A DNA stretch of 64,000 nucleotides from UBA4421 sp002704225 (GCA_902556425.1 CACDWG010000005.1:1-64000), one strand, 5' to 3'. Positions 1 to 8,648 are shown, numbered from the stretch's first letter. Notes: generated from the letters alone by a model not told the origin. Numbers and translations are program-made.

Positions 1-99
1 GAAATTTGACCACTGGAGCACATAAATGGCGCGCTTTTTCGTTAATCAGCTACTTAAATACACAAAAAGCTTGCACTTAATGTTACTTGAGGTAACAAT

Positions 100-227
100 G
101 GCTTCATTCAACGGCCAAGTGGCAACACCCCGTTGGAATACGGGGATTTCCGAAACTCCTCTCCCCTCCCCTCCTCGGAAATTCCCATCCTTCGAAGGCG
201 GAGGATCGCAAGATCCTCCGCCTTTTT
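100..227 (+). ncRNA. Candidate small RNA or structured leader with three hairpins
   Basis: No convincing gene lies between 1 and 302. Three hairpins follow one another: 128-133 pairs with 140-145 (loop UGGAAU); 146-153 pairs perfectly with 175-182 around a 21-nt loop that is almost all pyrimidine and contains CCUCC twice; and 195-207 pairs perfectly with 212-224 followed by a T run. The first two stems abut and could stack. A weak promoter (TTGCAC at 71-76) and the inverted repeat TGTTAC-N5-GTAACA at 81-97 lie just upstream, which would give a transcript of about 125 nt. CCUCC is complementary to Shine-Dalgarno sequences, and the first loop carries GGA as in CsrA/RsmA sites. It could instead be the 3' end of a gene left of the window, or an attenuator for the gene at 303. 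Confidence 0.4.
195..227 (+). terminator. Intrinsic terminator, 13-bp perfect stem
   Basis: A 13-bp perfect stem (195-207 with 212-224), a GCAA loop and a T run to 227 form a textbook Rho-independent terminator. The left flank lacks an equally long A run, so it works best on the plus strand. It lies inside a 90-codon reading frame at 26-298, which is one reason that frame is not called a gene. Confidence 0.85.
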
Positions 228-302
228 ACGTTCCACCATTTAAGACGCTTTCCCAGCAACTCGGATCGTTACACCGGCCGTCGGGCATCGTAAGATGACC
301 CG

Positions 303-1106
303 ATGACTACTCAAGAACAAAGCTACCAACACGTGATTGTTTCCCGCAAAAATGCCGTGGCTACCATCACACTGTCTAGGCCCGACAGAGCCAACGCATT
401 GAGCCACGATCATCTAGCCGAACTCGAGAATGCTGCCCTGTCTTTTCGCGACGATCCCGATACACGCGTCGTTATCATTACCGGTGCAGGCAAACATTTC
501 TCATCCGGAGCAGATCTTCAAGACACGACTGCCCCCGCCGACATGCCCTTAGTGCAACGTCGACGCAGAGCCCGCATGGGTCAACGGGCAATAGAGGCCA
601 TTTTGGGCATCGATCAAATCACAATTGCGGCATGGCGAGGAGCGGCCATGGGCGGAGGCGCGTGCGTCGCGACCGCTTGCGACTTTCGTATCGGCAGCGA
701 CAGCGCATTTATGGAATACCCAGAAGTGAATCTTGGTATCAATTTGATGTGGAAGAGCTTGCCTCTGATCCTGGCCTTGGTCGGTCCGGCCAGAACCAAA
801 CGCTTGGTCGCAGGAGGCGAGCGCGTGAGTGCGGACACACTCTATGAATGGGGCATTTTGGACCATCGCACATCAGAGCAACATCTGCTGAACAAAGCAG
901 GTGAAATGGCCAATCTTTACGCGAGCAAACCGCCAATAGCCGTGCAAATGATCAAACAATCCACCAACGAATTGGCACACGCCCTTGGCAGCGCCATCAT
1001 GCATATGGATACCGATCAAAACCTGCTCTCCGCCAACACCCAGGATAGGAGCGTTGCGATTGATGCTCAGCGACGCAAGCAGACCGGGGAATTTACTGGC
1101 GATTAA
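303..1106 (+). CDS. Enoyl-CoA hydratase/isomerase family protein
   Basis: This 267-residue crotonase-fold protein has the usual family length. It shows the oxyanion-hole segments HFSSGADL and AAMGGGACVA, then AFMEYPEVNLG. The glutamate of the PE-x-x-LG motif (Glu164 of rat hydratase) is present, but the position equivalent to Glu144, in GGGxE, is cysteine. Enzymes keeping only the second glutamate often act as enoyl-CoA isomerases or other crotonases, so simple hydratase activity is not assured. Expected role: acyl-CoA metabolism in the cytoplasm. Its stop is one base from the stop of the convergent Rieske gene. The hairpin terminator at 195-227 isolates it from anything upstream. Confidence 0.85.
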   Translation: MTTQEQSYQHVIVSRKNAVATITLSRPDRANALSHDHLAELENAALSFRDDPDTRVVIITGAGKHFSSGADLQDTTAPADMPLVQRRRRARMGQRAIEAILGIDQITIAAWRGAAMGGGACVATACDFRIGSDSAFMEYPEVNLGINLMWKSLPLILALVGPARTKRLVAGGERVSADTLYEWGILDHRTSEQHLLNKAGEMANLYASKPPIAVQMIKQSTNELAHALGSAIMHMDTDQNLLSANTQDRSVAIDAQRRKQTGEFTGD

Positions 1107-1107
1107 A

Positions 1108-1938
1108 TCAGAGCCAACGAAGCTCGAGACCCTCCTCCGACTCCAGCACACGCGGCACACGCCCCAACCGACAGTGACTACCACTCACACACTCGCCGGT
1201 GCGAACATCAAACACATAGCCATGCCAAGGACAGCGAACGGTGCCTTCTTGCATCGGTGTCTCGTCTAAAGGCCCCAATTGATGCGGACATTGGGCTGGG
1301 TAGACCACCCACTCGTTGTCCTTGGATCCCTCGCCTTCCAACCGATCTACCACGAACCGGCGTCCTGACATTGTGACCGATACTGGCAATGAACCCTGTG
1401 TTTGAGGCGACAGCTTAAGCACCTCAGATTCGTCGACGCCATCGAGACGCAAATTCAATTGGTCCTGTCGCCCGGTCATCATGTCAACGTCTTCGTCGTA
1501 CAGCACCTCATAAGCCTTCGCATAGGCTCGCCCAACTTTTTCTCGGGCCTCTGCAGGCACATTGGGAACAAAAAAATCCACGACGATATCCAGTACACGG
1601 TCGGCAACAACAAAGACATGGGTCCATATTTCCGCGCCGGCGTTAGGGCCGGACAGATTGCGGGTAATCCAGCGCCGAGCGTCACGATCCAACCGCAGCT
1701 CTAATTCGCTCACAATTTCGTCGTCGCCACTGCCCGAAGACACGGTCGCCTGCCAACCCCACCCACCAGCACTTACGCAGTCGATGGAGCCAAAGCTGCT
1801 GCTGTGTAAATGCGGTAAATGCTCCCAGTCCAACGCATTTTCGTACATGCGATCCAGACTTACCGGTAAACGGCGGCGGTAGCTGCCCACGTGATCCAAA
1901 CGGGAATTGCAGGCAGCTGGAACAAATTCATGCTTCAT
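1108..1938 (-). CDS. Rieske 2Fe-2S protein with permuted oxygenase domain order
   Basis: This 276-residue protein ends in a clear Rieske domain: Cys217-x-His219, 16 residues, then Cys236-x2-His239. The N-terminal part carries E33-x3-D37-x2-H40-x4-H45, which matches the mononuclear-iron motif of ring-hydroxylating oxygenase alpha subunits, and an acidic DED at 148-150 before a helix with QDQL that could supply the third iron ligand. In the known family the Rieske domain comes first and the catalytic SRPBCC domain second; here the order is reversed. It probably hydroxylates or demethylates a small organic substrate with a separate reductase, none of which is nearby. It sits 33 bp downstream of ileS on the same strand. 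The Rieske assignment is firm; the catalytic domain is inferred from the motif. Confidence 0.8.
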   Translation of the reverse strand: MKHEFVPAACNSRLDHVGSYRRRLPVSLDRMYENALDWEHLPHLHSSSFGSIDCVSAGGWGWQATVSSGSGDDEIVSELELRLDRDARRWITRNLSGPNAGAEIWTHVFVVADRVLDIVVDFFVPNVPAEAREKVGRAYAKAYEVLYDEDVDMMTGRQDQLNLRLDGVDESEVLKLSPQTQGSLPVSVTMSGRRFVVDRLEGEGSKDNEWVVYPAQCPHQLGPLDETPMQEGTVRCPWHGYVFDVRTGECVSGSHCRLGRVPRVLESEEGLELRWL

Positions 1939-1971
1939 AACGACGGTCTCAATTACGCTGAGCCGGCTCTA

Positions 1972-4900
1972 TTAACCCGCTAAACCAAGCTGAAAACTGA
2001 AGGCGTGGTCATCAATCTCAGCGGTAACTTCCTGAGGCGAAGCATCATGGTCCATAAGCAAACATAGGGTCTCACCCATGATGTAGTCCTTATGCTCAGC
2101 GATGGCCTGAGCCAATACACCGTCCGCATGAAATACCACATGAATACGGTCACTCACCGAAAACCCGCGTTCTTTACGTTCGCGCTGGATTCGATTCACC
2201 ACCTCACGCCCGTAGCCGCGTCGAACTAACTCTGGTGTCAGCTCACAATCAAGATCCACGCTTATTTGGCTATTGGAAATGGTGTTCGTACCCGTCTTAG
2301 CCTGCTGCTTCACCTCAATTTCTTCGACGGTAAAGGTTTCCACGTCTCCATCAGCTTCCAGCGTAAGCGCACCCTGGGCTTGCAATTCGGCGATTTGTTC
2401 GTCGCCCAGTTGACCGATCTGCTGAGCAAAGGCTTTCATACGCTTACCCAGACGCTTCCCAAGCAGAGGGAAATTTGGCTTCGCCTGAAGGTCAATGAAA
2501 CCCGCTTCGTCCGTACTGTAATCAATCGCCATCACGTTCAGCTCATCGCGCAAATAACCCTCTAACGAGCGCATATCCTGCAGCAGGCTGTCATCGCGGT
2601 GAATGATGGTGAGCTTCGCGAGCGGCGTTCGCAGGCCAATTTTCACTTCTTCGCGCTTCTGTCGTCCGAGCAAAATCACCTGCTGCATACGGTCAACTGC
2701 CACTTCCAGGTTCGGTCGAATCTGATCGGCTTCTGGCAGAGGATAGTCGCAGAGATGAACCGAACTCGGCGATGCCGGTCGATCCGCGAGCGCTTCCAAT
2801 TGCTGGTAGAGATGTTCTGACAAAAACGGCGCGAATGGCGCCATCAGCTTAGCCAACTCGAGCAGGACTTCGTAAAGCGTACTGTAGGCAGCGATTTTAT
2901 CCGGCGTAATGTCTTCGCCCCAAAACCGGCCTCGGTTCAAACGAATATACCAATTGGTCAGGTCCTCAATAAAAGCGAACAATTGGGGCACCACATTGTA
3001 GAGCCGATACGCTTCCATCTCTCTCGCAACCGTACTCTTCAGTGTTTGCAGCCGCGACAGCAGCCACCGGTCAAGCACGTTGTCGCCACCGTGCAACCCT
3101 TTGTCCGGTGACCAATTATCAATAGCCGCATAGGTGCGCAAAAATGAGAACGCGTTGTACCAAGGCAACAGCGCGCGACGGACCATGTCCCGCACACCGG
3201 CATCGGCAAAGCGTTGCTCTTCGCCTTTGACCAAACCCGAATTAATTGCATAGAGCCGCAGCGCATCCGCACCGTAGGCCTCCATAAGGTCGTCAGGGGG
3301 CGTGTAATTACGCAGGCTCTTCGACATCTTCTTCCCGTCTTCGGCCATGACCATGCCGTTAACGATCACGTTGCGAAAGGCCGGTTTATCAAATAACGCC
3401 GCACCCAGCACCGTTAGGGTATAGAACCACCCTCGGGTCTGATCTAAACCCTCGGCAATAAATTCCGCAGGAAATCCCGCCGCGAAAACGTCTTCATTCT
3501 CAAAGGGGTAATGCAGCTGAGCGTAGGGCATTGAACCCGACTCGAACCAACAATCGAGTACCTCTTCGATTCGGCGATAGACGCCCTCTTCGCCATCTAA
3601 GGCAAACTCTAGCCCGTCGACATGCTCGCGGTGCAGATCCGAGACACGCACCCCGCTGTACTGTTCCAACTCGTCTACAGAACCCATGCAAACTGCGTTG
3701 CCCGTCACATCATTGATCCACACCGGCAGCGGCGTGCCCCACACGCGATTGCGCGATACCGCCCAATCAATGGCACCGTCCAGCCACTTGCCAAAACGCC
3801 CTTCTTTGATGTGTTCAGGCACCCAGTTGATCTGGGCATTGGCTTCCAACAACTTATCCTTGATGGCCGTTACGCGAACATACCAAGAGGGAATCGCCCG
3901 ATAAATCAGAGGGGTATTCGAGCGGTAGCAATACGGGTAGCTGTGTTGAATGACTTCTTGCCGGTACAGACTGCCCGCGCTTTTCAGCATGGCAATAATG
4001 CCTTTATCGGCGTCTTTAACATGCTGGCCAGCAAAGTCCGAGACCTCGTCGGTAAACTCCCCGGTTAACGTGACCGGACAAACCAAGGCGTCGATGCCAT
4101 GAGATTTGAGCACTCGGTTGTCGTCTTCACCGAAAGCCGGCGCCTGATGCACCAAGCCGGTACCGCTCTCGGTGCTGACGTAGTCATCGCTGACTACGAC
4201 GAACGCGCCTAGATCCCGCTGATCCGTAAAGTAGGAGAAAATCGGTTCGTAGGAGAGCCCAACCAAGGCGGCGCCCTTCACCTCTTTGAGCACGTGAGCA
4301 TCATCGCCCAGATAGTGGTCAACGCGCTCTTTCGCAAAATAGATGCGGCGGTCACCGTCTTGCACCAGCTGATAGTCGATATCCGAGCCGACACAAACCG
4401 CCAGATTCGACGGCAGGGTCCACGGCGTGGTTGTCCAAATCGCAAGATACGCATCCTCTTCCCGAAGCTTCAACAACACGGTTACCGCAGGATCCTGCAC
4501 GTCCTGATAATTTGAAGTCGCTTCAAAGTTCGCCAAAGGCGTACCCAGAGCCGTCGATAAAGGAACGACCTTGACCCCCTGATAAATCAGGCCCTTGTCC
4601 CAAAGCTGTTTAAACACCCACCACACAGATTCCATGTACCAGGTGTCCATCGTTTTGTAGTCGTCATCGAAATCAATCCAGCGACCAATACGGGTCACAG
4701 TGTGCCGCCATTCTTTGACGTAACGCTGCACAATGGCTCGACACTCATCGTTATAACCGGCAACACCTAGCTTCGCCACAGCATCCTGGGCGGACATACC
4801 CAACTGTTTATCAATCTCGTGCTCGACGGGCAGGCCATGGCAGTCCCATCCGAACCGCCGCATGACGTAGCGGCCTTTCATGGTCCAATAACGGGGGACA

Positions 4901-5103
4901 ATGTCCTTGATCGTGCTCGCCACTAAGTGTCCGTGATGGGGTAACCCGGTCGCAAAGGGCGGCCCGTCGTAAAAGATGAAAGGCTGTTTGCCCTTGGTTT
5001 TTTCCAGTGACTGTTTGAACGCATCGGTTTCCTCCCATAACTTGAGGATCTGATGCTCCATATCGACAAAGGAAAACGCACCGTTTTCTGCGGGTTCGGA
5101 CAT
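1972..5103 (-). CDS. ileS: Isoleucyl-tRNA synthetase, type 2 (eukaryote-like)
   Basis: This class Ia synthetase charges tRNA-Ile. The HxGH signature is HHGH at 56-59, inside PPFATGLPHHGH, and the KMSKS loop is at 592-596. The 1043-residue length, the PFATGLPH context and the C-terminal region (ELTPELVRRGYGREVVNRIQ) without a zinc-cysteine tail fit type 2 IleRS, shared with eukaryotes, rather than the roughly 940-residue type 1 enzyme common in gammaproteobacteria. It also lacks the classical ribF and lspA neighbours. Type 2 enzymes as a family are less sensitive to mupirocin. The usual HxGH order is kept, unlike the swapped GxHH motif described in some hyper-resistant forms. The Rieske gene follows at 33 bp. 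Confidence 0.97.
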   Translation of the reverse strand: MSEPAENGAFSFVDMEHQILKLWEETDAFKQSLEKTKGKQPFIFYDGPPFATGLPHHGHLVASTIKDIVPRYWTMKGRYVMRRFGWDCHGLPVEHEIDKQLGMSAQDAVAKLGVAGYNDECRAIVQRYVKEWRHTVTRIGRWIDFDDDYKTMDTWYMESVWWVFKQLWDKGLIYQGVKVVPLSTALGTPLANFEATSNYQDVQDPAVTVLLKLREEDAYLAIWTTTPWTLPSNLAVCVGSDIDYQLVQDGDRRIYFAKERVDHYLGDDAHVLKEVKGAALVGLSYEPIFSYFTDQRDLGAFVVVSDDYVSTESGTGLVHQAPAFGEDDNRVLKSHGIDALVCPVTLTGEFTDEVSDFAGQHVKDADKGIIAMLKSAGSLYRQEVIQHSYPYCYRSNTPLIYRAIPSWYVRVTAIKDKLLEANAQINWVPEHIKEGRFGKWLDGAIDWAVSRNRVWGTPLPVWINDVTGNAVCMGSVDELEQYSGVRVSDLHREHVDGLEFALDGEEGVYRRIEEVLDCWFESGSMPYAQLHYPFENEDVFAAGFPAEFIAEGLDQTRGWFYTLTVLGAALFDKPAFRNVIVNGMVMAEDGKKMSKSLRNYTPPDDLMEAYGADALRLYAINSGLVKGEEQRFADAGVRDMVRRALLPWYNAFSFLRTYAAIDNWSPDKGLHGGDNVLDRWLLSRLQTLKSTVAREMEAYRLYNVVPQLFAFIEDLTNWYIRLNRGRFWGEDITPDKIAAYSTLYEVLLELAKLMAPFAPFLSEHLYQQLEALADRPASPSSVHLCDYPLPEADQIRPNLEVAVDRMQQVILLGRQKREEVKIGLRTPLAKLTIIHRDDSLLQDMRSLEGYLRDELNVMAIDYSTDEAGFIDLQAKPNFPLLGKRLGKRMKAFAQQIGQLGDEQIAELQAQGALTLEADGDVETFTVEEIEVKQQAKTGTNTISNSQISVDLDCELTPELVRRGYGREVVNRIQRERKERGFSVSDRIHVVFHADGVLAQAIAEHKDYIMGETLCLLMDHDASPQEVTAEIDDHAFSFQLGLAG

Positions 5104-5217
5104 TTGGGAAGCTCTGAATAAAACAGGGCGTTATAGTAACCGCTTTGCGAATGAGTTGCCGAACCCTGCTTGGCAAAAATAACGTCAATTCGAGTGGGTT
5201 TTTAAAAGGAGAGGACA

Positions 5218-6096
5218 ATGGATTTAAACGGTATGCAACTGGGCGCAGTGTTCCCACACAACGAAATCGGTACCAACCCGGCGGATATCAAGGCGTTTGC
5301 CCAAGGCGTCGAGGCGCTCGGCATTTCCCATCTGCTGATCTACGACCACGTGCTCGGCGCTGATCCAGATCGCGAGGGTGGCTTTCGTGGCCCCTACGAC
5401 AAAGATGTAGCCTTCCATGAGCCTCTGACCACCTTCGCCTTTATCGCCGGGGTAACCGAACGACTGGAGATGATCACTACGATTATGATTCTGCCCCAGC
5501 GCCAAACCGTGCTGGCGGCAAAGCAGGCTGCCCAAGTGGCCTTGCTCTCTAACAACCGGTTTAAAATGGGCATCGGCGTTGGCTGGAACGAGGTGGAATA
5601 CGTCGGATTGAACGAAGAATTTCGCAACCGGGGCAAACGACAAAGTGAACAAGTCGAATTAATGCGCCGCCTGTGGACAGAAGACTCGCTCGACTATCAC
5701 GGCGAATTCCATCGAATCGACAAGGCCAGCATCAAGCCAAGGCCCACCAAGGACATTCCCATCTGGTTTGGCGGTTCAGCCCCGGCGCTCCTTGATCGCT
5801 GCGCGACATTGGGCGACGGCTGGATACCCCTGATGGGAGCGAATGAGAAAGCCCAGGCCTGCATTGATCGCATCAAAACCGGCCGTGAAGCCATCGGCAA
5901 GAGCATGGACGGCTTTGGCATTCAAGCCCAGGCCCAGTACGCCGGCGGCACCCCGGAACGCTGGGTTAAACACGCCAAAGCTTGGCATGGCATGGGCTGC
6001 ACCCATTTGGCCATCGCCACCCACAATGCCGGGGAAACCGATGTGAATGGCCATTTGGCGAGAATTGCCGAATATCAGCAGGCTCTGGCCGATTGA
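5218..6096 (+). CDS. LLM-class flavin/F420-dependent oxidoreductase
   Basis: This 292-residue luciferase-like monooxygenase-family protein is of the TIGR03619-like F420 subgroup. Seen in sequence are LLIYDHVLGADP near the N-terminus, LPQRQTVLAAKQAAQV, a GVGWNEVEY segment and PIWFGGSAPALLDR. These are the usual TIM-barrel landmarks for binding reduced F420 or FMN. The start is supported by AAAGGAGA ahead of the ATG. It is divergent from ileS and convergent, 8 bp away, with a second protein of the same family. The substrate cannot be told, and whether this organism makes F420 is unknown. Confidence 0.88.
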   Translation: MDLNGMQLGAVFPHNEIGTNPADIKAFAQGVEALGISHLLIYDHVLGADPDREGGFRGPYDKDVAFHEPLTTFAFIAGVTERLEMITTIMILPQRQTVLAAKQAAQVALLSNNRFKMGIGVGWNEVEYVGLNEEFRNRGKRQSEQVELMRRLWTEDSLDYHGEFHRIDKASIKPRPTKDIPIWFGGSAPALLDRCATLGDGWIPLMGANEKAQACIDRIKTGREAIGKSMDGFGIQAQAQYAGGTPERWVKHAKAWHGMGCTHLAIATHNAGETDVNGHLARIAEYQQALAD

Positions 6097-6104
6097 GAAA
6101 CGGG

Positions 6105-6965
6105 CTAGGCGGCTGGTTGCATCGCCAAAAGGGCATCCAGTCGCTGCTCAAGCTTCGCCACACTTCTCGCGAACAGTGGCACCACCACCTGATCTGCGCC
6201 TTCCGCTGCGTATTCGGCCAGCGTTCGTGGCGTTACCGGGTGTCGATTGGGCCCCACGATCACCTGTATGTCAGCGCGACGACGACCGCTACCTGCCAAG
6301 GCAGCGTCCAGACTGTTGAGGCGAGCACGCAAATCTTCCGGCGCCAAATCGTAGCCATACCAACCGTCACCCAGACGGGCAACCCGGCGCATTGCAGGGT
6401 CGGATTCGCCGCCGAAGATGATCGGCGGATGCGGGCGTTGAACGGGTTTAGGGTTGAAATGGCATGGCTTGAGCGTCACAGACTCGCCCGTGAATTCGGA
6501 TACACCGTCTGACCAAAGTGCTTTCATGGCCAGCAGGTATTCTTCGGTTCGCGGCGCCCGAGTAGCGAAATCCATACCCAGATTCTCAAACTCTTCTTTT
6601 AGCCAGCCGATGCCGACGCCAAAATCCACCCGGCCACCGGACAAATAATCCAAATCAGCCACCATCTTTGCCGTATAGACCGGTTGTCGCTGAGGCACGA
6701 GGCAGATACCGGTGCCCAGTCTGACCCGTTCCGTATGGGCCGCGATGAAGGTCAAGGCACTGAAGGGATCCAACAAGCCTTCCGGATCTCCGGGCAAGCG
6801 CCCGTCATCAGAGTATGGATAGGTCGACGCATAGTCGGGAAAGAACAACACATGCTCCGGCACCCAGATCCCATACACGCCCTTGGCTTCCGCCATTTGA
6901 ACCGCGTCCTTAATAAAACCGGGCTCTGTGGACTCGTTAAAAGCCATCGCTACACTAATTTTCAT
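6105..6965 (-). CDS. LLM-class flavin/F420-dependent oxidoreductase
   Basis: This 286-residue paralogue of the neighbouring LLM protein shows VWVPEHVLF-type cofactor contacts (GIWVPEHVLFF), LVPQRQPVYTAKMVADLDYLSGGR, GVGIGWLKEEF and PPIIFGGESDPAMRR. It is in the same family but clearly diverged, so the pair is more likely two enzymes than a recent duplication. GGGGGAA precedes the ATG. It lies 29 bp downstream of an alpha/beta hydrolase on the same strand, which suggests a two-gene catabolic unit. Substrate unknown. Confidence 0.88.
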   Translation of the reverse strand: MKISVAMAFNESTEPGFIKDAVQMAEAKGVYGIWVPEHVLFFPDYASTYPYSDDGRLPGDPEGLLDPFSALTFIAAHTERVRLGTGICLVPQRQPVYTAKMVADLDYLSGGRVDFGVGIGWLKEEFENLGMDFATRAPRTEEYLLAMKALWSDGVSEFTGESVTLKPCHFNPKPVQRPHPPIIFGGESDPAMRRVARLGDGWYGYDLAPEDLRARLNSLDAALAGSGRRRADIQVIVGPNRHPVTPRTLAEYAAEGADQVVVPLFARSVAKLEQRLDALLAMQPAA

Positions 6966-6994
6966 ATGCTTCCCCCTTCCTCGTGAGTATCGTT

Positions 6995-7894
6995 TTAGCC
7001 AACAGCACTGACTATCTGTGAATCAGCACCTGCTCGAATGAAGTCGGCGACCAAGTCAGGATCCTGCATAACGATAAAGTGAGTCAAATCGGGCAAATGC
7101 ACGTCCTGACCATGCGGAAATTGACTCGCTAACGCCGGCCAGGTTGGAGAGGCCGAAAAGTCCATTTCCTTACTGTCTGGATCCCTGGGATCCGCTCTGA
7201 GGACAATCACCGGCACCTTTATGTTGGGCAGAAGCTGATACAGATTGGCGTCAAAATTACCCATGTAAATCGAGGCCTCAACGTAGCCAGGACACGCAAG
7301 CTCAAAACCCTCACCCGACGACGCCGGTAACACACCGTATTCGCAGTAGTCGTCAAACACCTTACGCTGCCAAATCTTATAGGGCATGCGGTCGGCGTAG
7401 CGCTCGCGCATTTCATCGATTGAGGAAAAGTGGCCACGCCGACGTGCAACCGGATGCTCTTCCACCGATGCAAACCCCTCGTCGCCGCGTTCTCGGTAGA
7501 CATCCGGTGAAAAAATCACTGGGTCGACCAAAACCAAGTGCTTGAAAAATTCAGCGTGATGTCCTGCCACGTGGGTAACGCAGTGTCCACCCATGGAATG
7601 ACCTACCCCGATGGCATCTTTCAGCTCCAACGCTTGGCTGACCCGAATCAAATCGTCCCCGAACTGGGCCCAAGTAAAGGGCTCTGAATTCGAGGACCGG
7701 CCGTGACCGCGCATGTCCACGGCGTAGATATGCCAATCCCGAGGCAGCTTGGCCACAACTTGATCCCAACAGCGGGCGTGAAACCCTGTGGCATGTACCA
7801 GCAAAACCTGCTGCCCGCCGGGCTTACCCCATTCAAATACACACAGATCGACATCGGGAAAACGAATCAACTGTTCTTTCGGAGACATGGGCAT
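6995..7894 (-). CDS. Alpha/beta hydrolase
   Basis: A cytoplasmic alpha/beta-hydrolase-fold protein with HATGFHARCWD (oxyanion region), DMRGHGRSS, the nucleophile elbow GHSMGGH and a C-terminal catalytic histidine in DLTHFIVMQDP. It has no signal peptide. The reading frame could also start at a GTG at 7903 or an ATG at 7888; the Shine-Dalgarno evidence does not separate them. It is probably co-transcribed with the LLM oxidoreductase 29 bp downstream. Esterase, lactonase and C-C hydrolase activities are all possible. Confidence 0.85.
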   Translation of the reverse strand: MPMSPKEQLIRFPDVDLCVFEWGKPGGQQVLLVHATGFHARCWDQVVAKLPRDWHIYAVDMRGHGRSSNSEPFTWAQFGDDLIRVSQALELKDAIGVGHSMGGHCVTHVAGHHAEFFKHLVLVDPVIFSPDVYRERGDEGFASVEEHPVARRRGHFSSIDEMRERYADRMPYKIWQRKVFDDYCEYGVLPASSGEGFELACPGYVEASIYMGNFDANLYQLLPNIKVPVIVLRADPRDPDSKEMDFSASPTWPALASQFPHGQDVHLPDLTHFIVMQDPDLVADFIRAGADSQIVSAVG

Positions 7895-8042
7895 AGACTT
7901 CACTTGTGTTTAACGCTGTTTTGCCGAGCTTGTTGGCGGGCCTTATAATAGGACAGCAATTGTAGTCCGTAGGTGAAACTGCAGAAATGGGGTTACACTT
8001 TCCCCTTAACCAACACAGCATCCTACATTCCGACAGGTAACG

Positions 8043-8603
8043 ATGACTAACACACTGACAACCCGAGCCGAGGTCGTTTCCTTTGACACAGAGCCACTCA
8101 TATTGGTGAATTCTAAGGATGAGGCCGTCGGGGAAATGCTTAAAGCCGACTGTCACCAGGGCGACGGTAAACTGCATCGCGCGTTTTCGTTGTTCATATT
8201 CAATTCTTCGAATCAGTTGCTGGTTCATCAGCGCGCCGACAGCAAGCCCTTGTGGGGAGGGTTCTGGACTAACTCCTGTTGCTCACATCCTCGCGTGGGT
8301 GAAACCATGGAAGAGGCCGTAGCTCGCCGCAGCCAGGAGGAGCTCGGATTTTCCACCGAAACGCGTTTCATCTATAAATTCGAATACACCGCACACTTTG
8401 AGGACATAGGCACGGAGCACGAACTGTGCTCGGTCTTCGTTGGCCAGTATGACGGCGAACCACGCATCAACTCTGAAGAAATACGCGACTACCGCTGGGT
8501 AAGCGCCGCAGAGGTAGATCGCATGTTGGACGATGAACACATGGCGACTACCCCGTGGTTCGCGATGGAATGGCGACAACTGAAGTCTCAGGGCTTAGTT
8601 TAG
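8043..8603 (+). CDS. idi: Isopentenyl-diphosphate delta-isomerase, type I
   Basis: A Nudix-fold enzyme interconverting IPP and DMAPP for isoprenoid synthesis. The catalytic cysteine is Cys80 in WTNSCCSHP (E. coli Cys67), and the metal-binding and catalytic acidic pair is Glu125 and Glu127 in EHELCSV (E. coli 114 and 116). KLHRAFS supplies the metal-binding histidine. The Nudix-like helix EEAVARRSQEELGF is intact. Its 186 residues are typical of bacterial type I enzymes. It is transcribed alone, divergent from the hydrolase gene. Confidence 0.96.
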   Translation: MTNTLTTRAEVVSFDTEPLILVNSKDEAVGEMLKADCHQGDGKLHRAFSLFIFNSSNQLLVHQRADSKPLWGGFWTNSCCSHPRVGETMEEAVARRSQEELGFSTETRFIYKFEYTAHFEDIGTEHELCSVFVGQYDGEPRINSEEIRDYRWVSAAEVDRMLDDEHMATTPWFAMEWRQLKSQGLV

Positions 8604-8648
8604 ACCGACCCTCTGCTGGCCGGCGCACATCGCGCTATCATTGATTGT

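Noticed and set aside
26..298. 90-codon reading frame on the plus strand with GGAG before its ATG
   Set aside because: A perfect intrinsic terminator (195-227) lies inside it, and its composition (Pro-rich, with no recognisable domain) is not protein-like. The hairpins are better explained as RNA structure.
1961..1968. 8-bp palindrome AGCCGGCT between ileS and the Rieske gene
   Set aside because: Short, no T run, and the genes are 33 bp apart on one strand; most likely chance.
3530..3560. tRNA-like T-loop sequence (GACTCGAACCA)
   Set aside because: It lies inside the ileS coding region, and no acceptor stem or anticodon arm can be drawn.
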